Assembly: GCA_050114795.1 (NCBI GenBank)
Contig: JASFRS010000117.1
Coordinates: 1 to 7,357, forward strand
DNA length: 7,357 nucleotides
Reading direction: 5' to 3'
Origin: JASFRS01 sp050114795
Lineage (GTDB): Bacteria > Pseudomonadota > Alphaproteobacteria > Sphingomonadales > CAKZYD01
Of the stretch, positions 6,558-7,357 are shown piece by piece. Positions within the stretch are counted from its first letter, which is position 1. Each line of letters opens with the position of its first letter. The notes under the pieces are model-generated. The model did no database searches, was not told where the DNA came from, and saw nothing but the letters and a program-made list of their open reading frames with translations. The position numbers were made by a program, and so were the translations under genes.

Positions 6558-7072
6558 GGGCTTTTACAAAATTTGCTTTTACCGATGGCGTACGCCAGGT
6601 GCAGGAAGAAATGGGTGCTGCTGATATGATGGCGCGCTTTGCAGACTCCCCGCGCGAATATAAAACCATCACACAGGCGGAGGCCTCTTTCATTCTCTCC
6701 AGAAACAGTTTTTATATGGCAAGTGTGACTGAAACCGGCTGGCCTTATATTCAACATCGGGGTGGACCGAGGGGTTTTCTTAAACCGTTGGGCGACAATA
6801 TGCTGGGTTTTGCGGATTTCTCCGGCAACAAGCAATATCTGACCCGTGGAAATTTACGGGCAAACCCCCGGGTACATTTATTTCTAACGGACTATGCCAA
6901 TGCGCGGCGCTTGAAAATTTGGGCGGTGGCACAAGAGAGCCGCGACCCGCGTATTTTAGCAGAACTCATCCATGATGATTATCCGGCAAAAGTAGAAGCT
7001 GCCATTTTGATGCGGGTGGAGGCTTTTGACTGGAATTGCAACCAGCATATACCGAGGTTAGTGAAGGGTTGA
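6554..7072 (+). CDS. Pyridoxamine 5'-phosphate oxidase-family (PPOX-fold) FMN-binding protein
   Basis: A 172-residue split-barrel flavin-binding protein of the pyridoxamine-phosphate-oxidase-related group, not PdxH itself. Characteristic stretches are SFYMASVTETGWPYIQHRGG (about 52-71), FLKPLGDNMLGFADFSGNKQY (about 75-95), the GNL-x-NPRVHLFL segment (99-111), DYANARRLKIWA (113-124) and a C-terminal DWNCNQHIPR (159-168). Proteins of this type bind FMN and are often placed under TetR control, suggesting a reductase or detoxification role, but the substrate cannot be told. The protein ends four residues after QHIPR; many homologues carry a further helical tail, so the C-terminus may be shortened. 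I looked for a frameshift that restores a tail and found none convincing. It overlaps the TetR gene by four bases and is followed by repeat-rich non-coding DNA. Confidence 0.9.
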   Translation: MRAFTKFAFTDGVRQVQEEMGAADMMARFADSPREYKTITQAEASFILSRNSFYMASVTETGWPYIQHRGGPRGFLKPLGDNMLGFADFSGNKQYLTRGNLRANPRVHLFLTDYANARRLKIWAVAQESRDPRILAELIHDDYPAKVEAAILMRVEAFDWNCNQHIPRLVKG

Positions 7073-7123
7073 TTTTTTAGTCTCGCCGTTGGGGCATGAG
7101 AGTGCGGGGTTTAGGTTTGTTTT

Positions 7124-7269
7124 TTAACCTCAGGCGCTGGGCGCTCACATCCGTTCGCTTGGCTATGCGATAACGCTGTTCCTCCATGGCTTCGCCATTA
7201 CGGGCTATCGCGACGGCCATGCGGCCTTGACGCGCTTTTCAACCATGAAAAGCTGGGGGCTGAGGCTAA
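7124..7269. repeat. Candidate 146-bp dispersed intergenic element with terminal inverted repeats
   Basis: TTAACCTCAG at 7124-7133 and CTGAGGCTAA at 7260-7269 are inverted copies with one mismatch. Inside are a perfect hairpin ATGGC-TTC-GCCAT (7186-7198) enclosed by GCGATA/TATCGC (7167-7172 and 7206-7211), and an 8-bp hairpin with arms 7234-7241 and 7246-7253 and an ACCA loop. The region is much richer in short palindromes than the surrounding genes and contains no convincing gene. This pattern fits a non-autonomous palindromic intergenic element of the REP/ERIC/MITE kind. Copy number cannot be judged from one window. No flanking direct repeat was recognised. Confidence 0.5.
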
Positions 7270-7288
7270 TTGTTAAGTCTTCTGTTCC

Positions 7289-7337
7289 CCCCTCACCCTA
7301 ACCCTCTCCCCTTGTGGGAGAGGGTCGGGGTGAGGGG
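7289..7337. repeat. Long C-rich/G-rich intergenic hairpin (common proteobacterial palindromic repeat)
   Basis: Two 22-base arms, 7289-7310 and 7316-7337, pair with two adjacent mismatches around a CTTGT loop. The left arm begins CCCCTCACCCTAACCC and the right arm ends GGGGTGAGGGG. From general familiarity, this CCCTCACCCTAACCCTC-type palindrome is dispersed between genes in many proteobacterial genomes. No T-run follows the stem, so it is not a classical intrinsic terminator, although such a stem could protect or end transcripts from the PPOX operon. Confidence 0.7.
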
Positions 7338-7357
7338 TTCTTCAAACAAAACTTGTA

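Noticed and set aside
6539..6835. 98-codon minus-strand frame over the PPOX gene
   Set aside because: It is antisense to a gene with clear family motifs and a coupled start, and its product has no recognisable features.
7073..7110. T-run after the PPOX stop as an intrinsic terminator
   Set aside because: TTTTTT at 7073-7078 is not preceded by a GC-rich hairpin; the bases before it belong to the coding end.

Overview
The window reads as a piece of an alphaproteobacterial chromosome of roughly even base composition (judged by eye). The class assignment rests on a RegB-type redox sensor kinase, on a SCO1/SenC protein close to it, and on the style of the other housekeeping genes. The order cannot be fixed from the sequence. 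No phage, plasmid, transposase, CRISPR, tRNA or rRNA signal was found. Genes are tightly packed except at the right end.

Left block (1-2102): the 5' part of regB runs off the left edge on the minus strand. It is divergent from a plus-strand histidine-phosphatase gene. That gene ends exactly where a minus-strand gene for a small exported ankyrin-repeat protein ends.

Middle block (2103-4017): a 141-bp divergent intergenic region holds a perfect 6-bp inverted repeat and a plausible promoter. It leads into a plus-strand run of three closely spaced genes: a SenC/Sco copper chaperone, a UPF0260 (YcgN) cysteine-cluster protein that overlaps it by ATGA, and a YgjP-like zinc metallopeptidase. This run looks like one operon with a metal-handling flavour.

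Right block (4014-7072): a bifunctional class A penicillin-binding protein on the minus strand converges on the metallopeptidase, and the two stop codons share a TTAA palindrome. Across a divergent promoter region lies a two-gene operon of a TetR-family regulator and an FMN-binding PPOX-fold protein, again overlapping by ATGA. The TetR promoter has TTGACA, a 17-bp spacer and TATACA. A CGAACG-TT-CGTTCG inverted repeat fills most of the spacer, which is a strong sign of autoregulation.

Right end (7073-7357): no convincing gene. It holds a 146-bp element bounded by near-perfect 10-bp inverted repeats and rich in small hairpins, then a separate 49-bp C-rich/G-rich hairpin of a kind dispersed between genes in many proteobacteria.

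No wholly new system is evident. The best leads are the TetR operator/PPOX pair, the Sco-UPF0260-YgjP operon near regB, and the two structured repeats.
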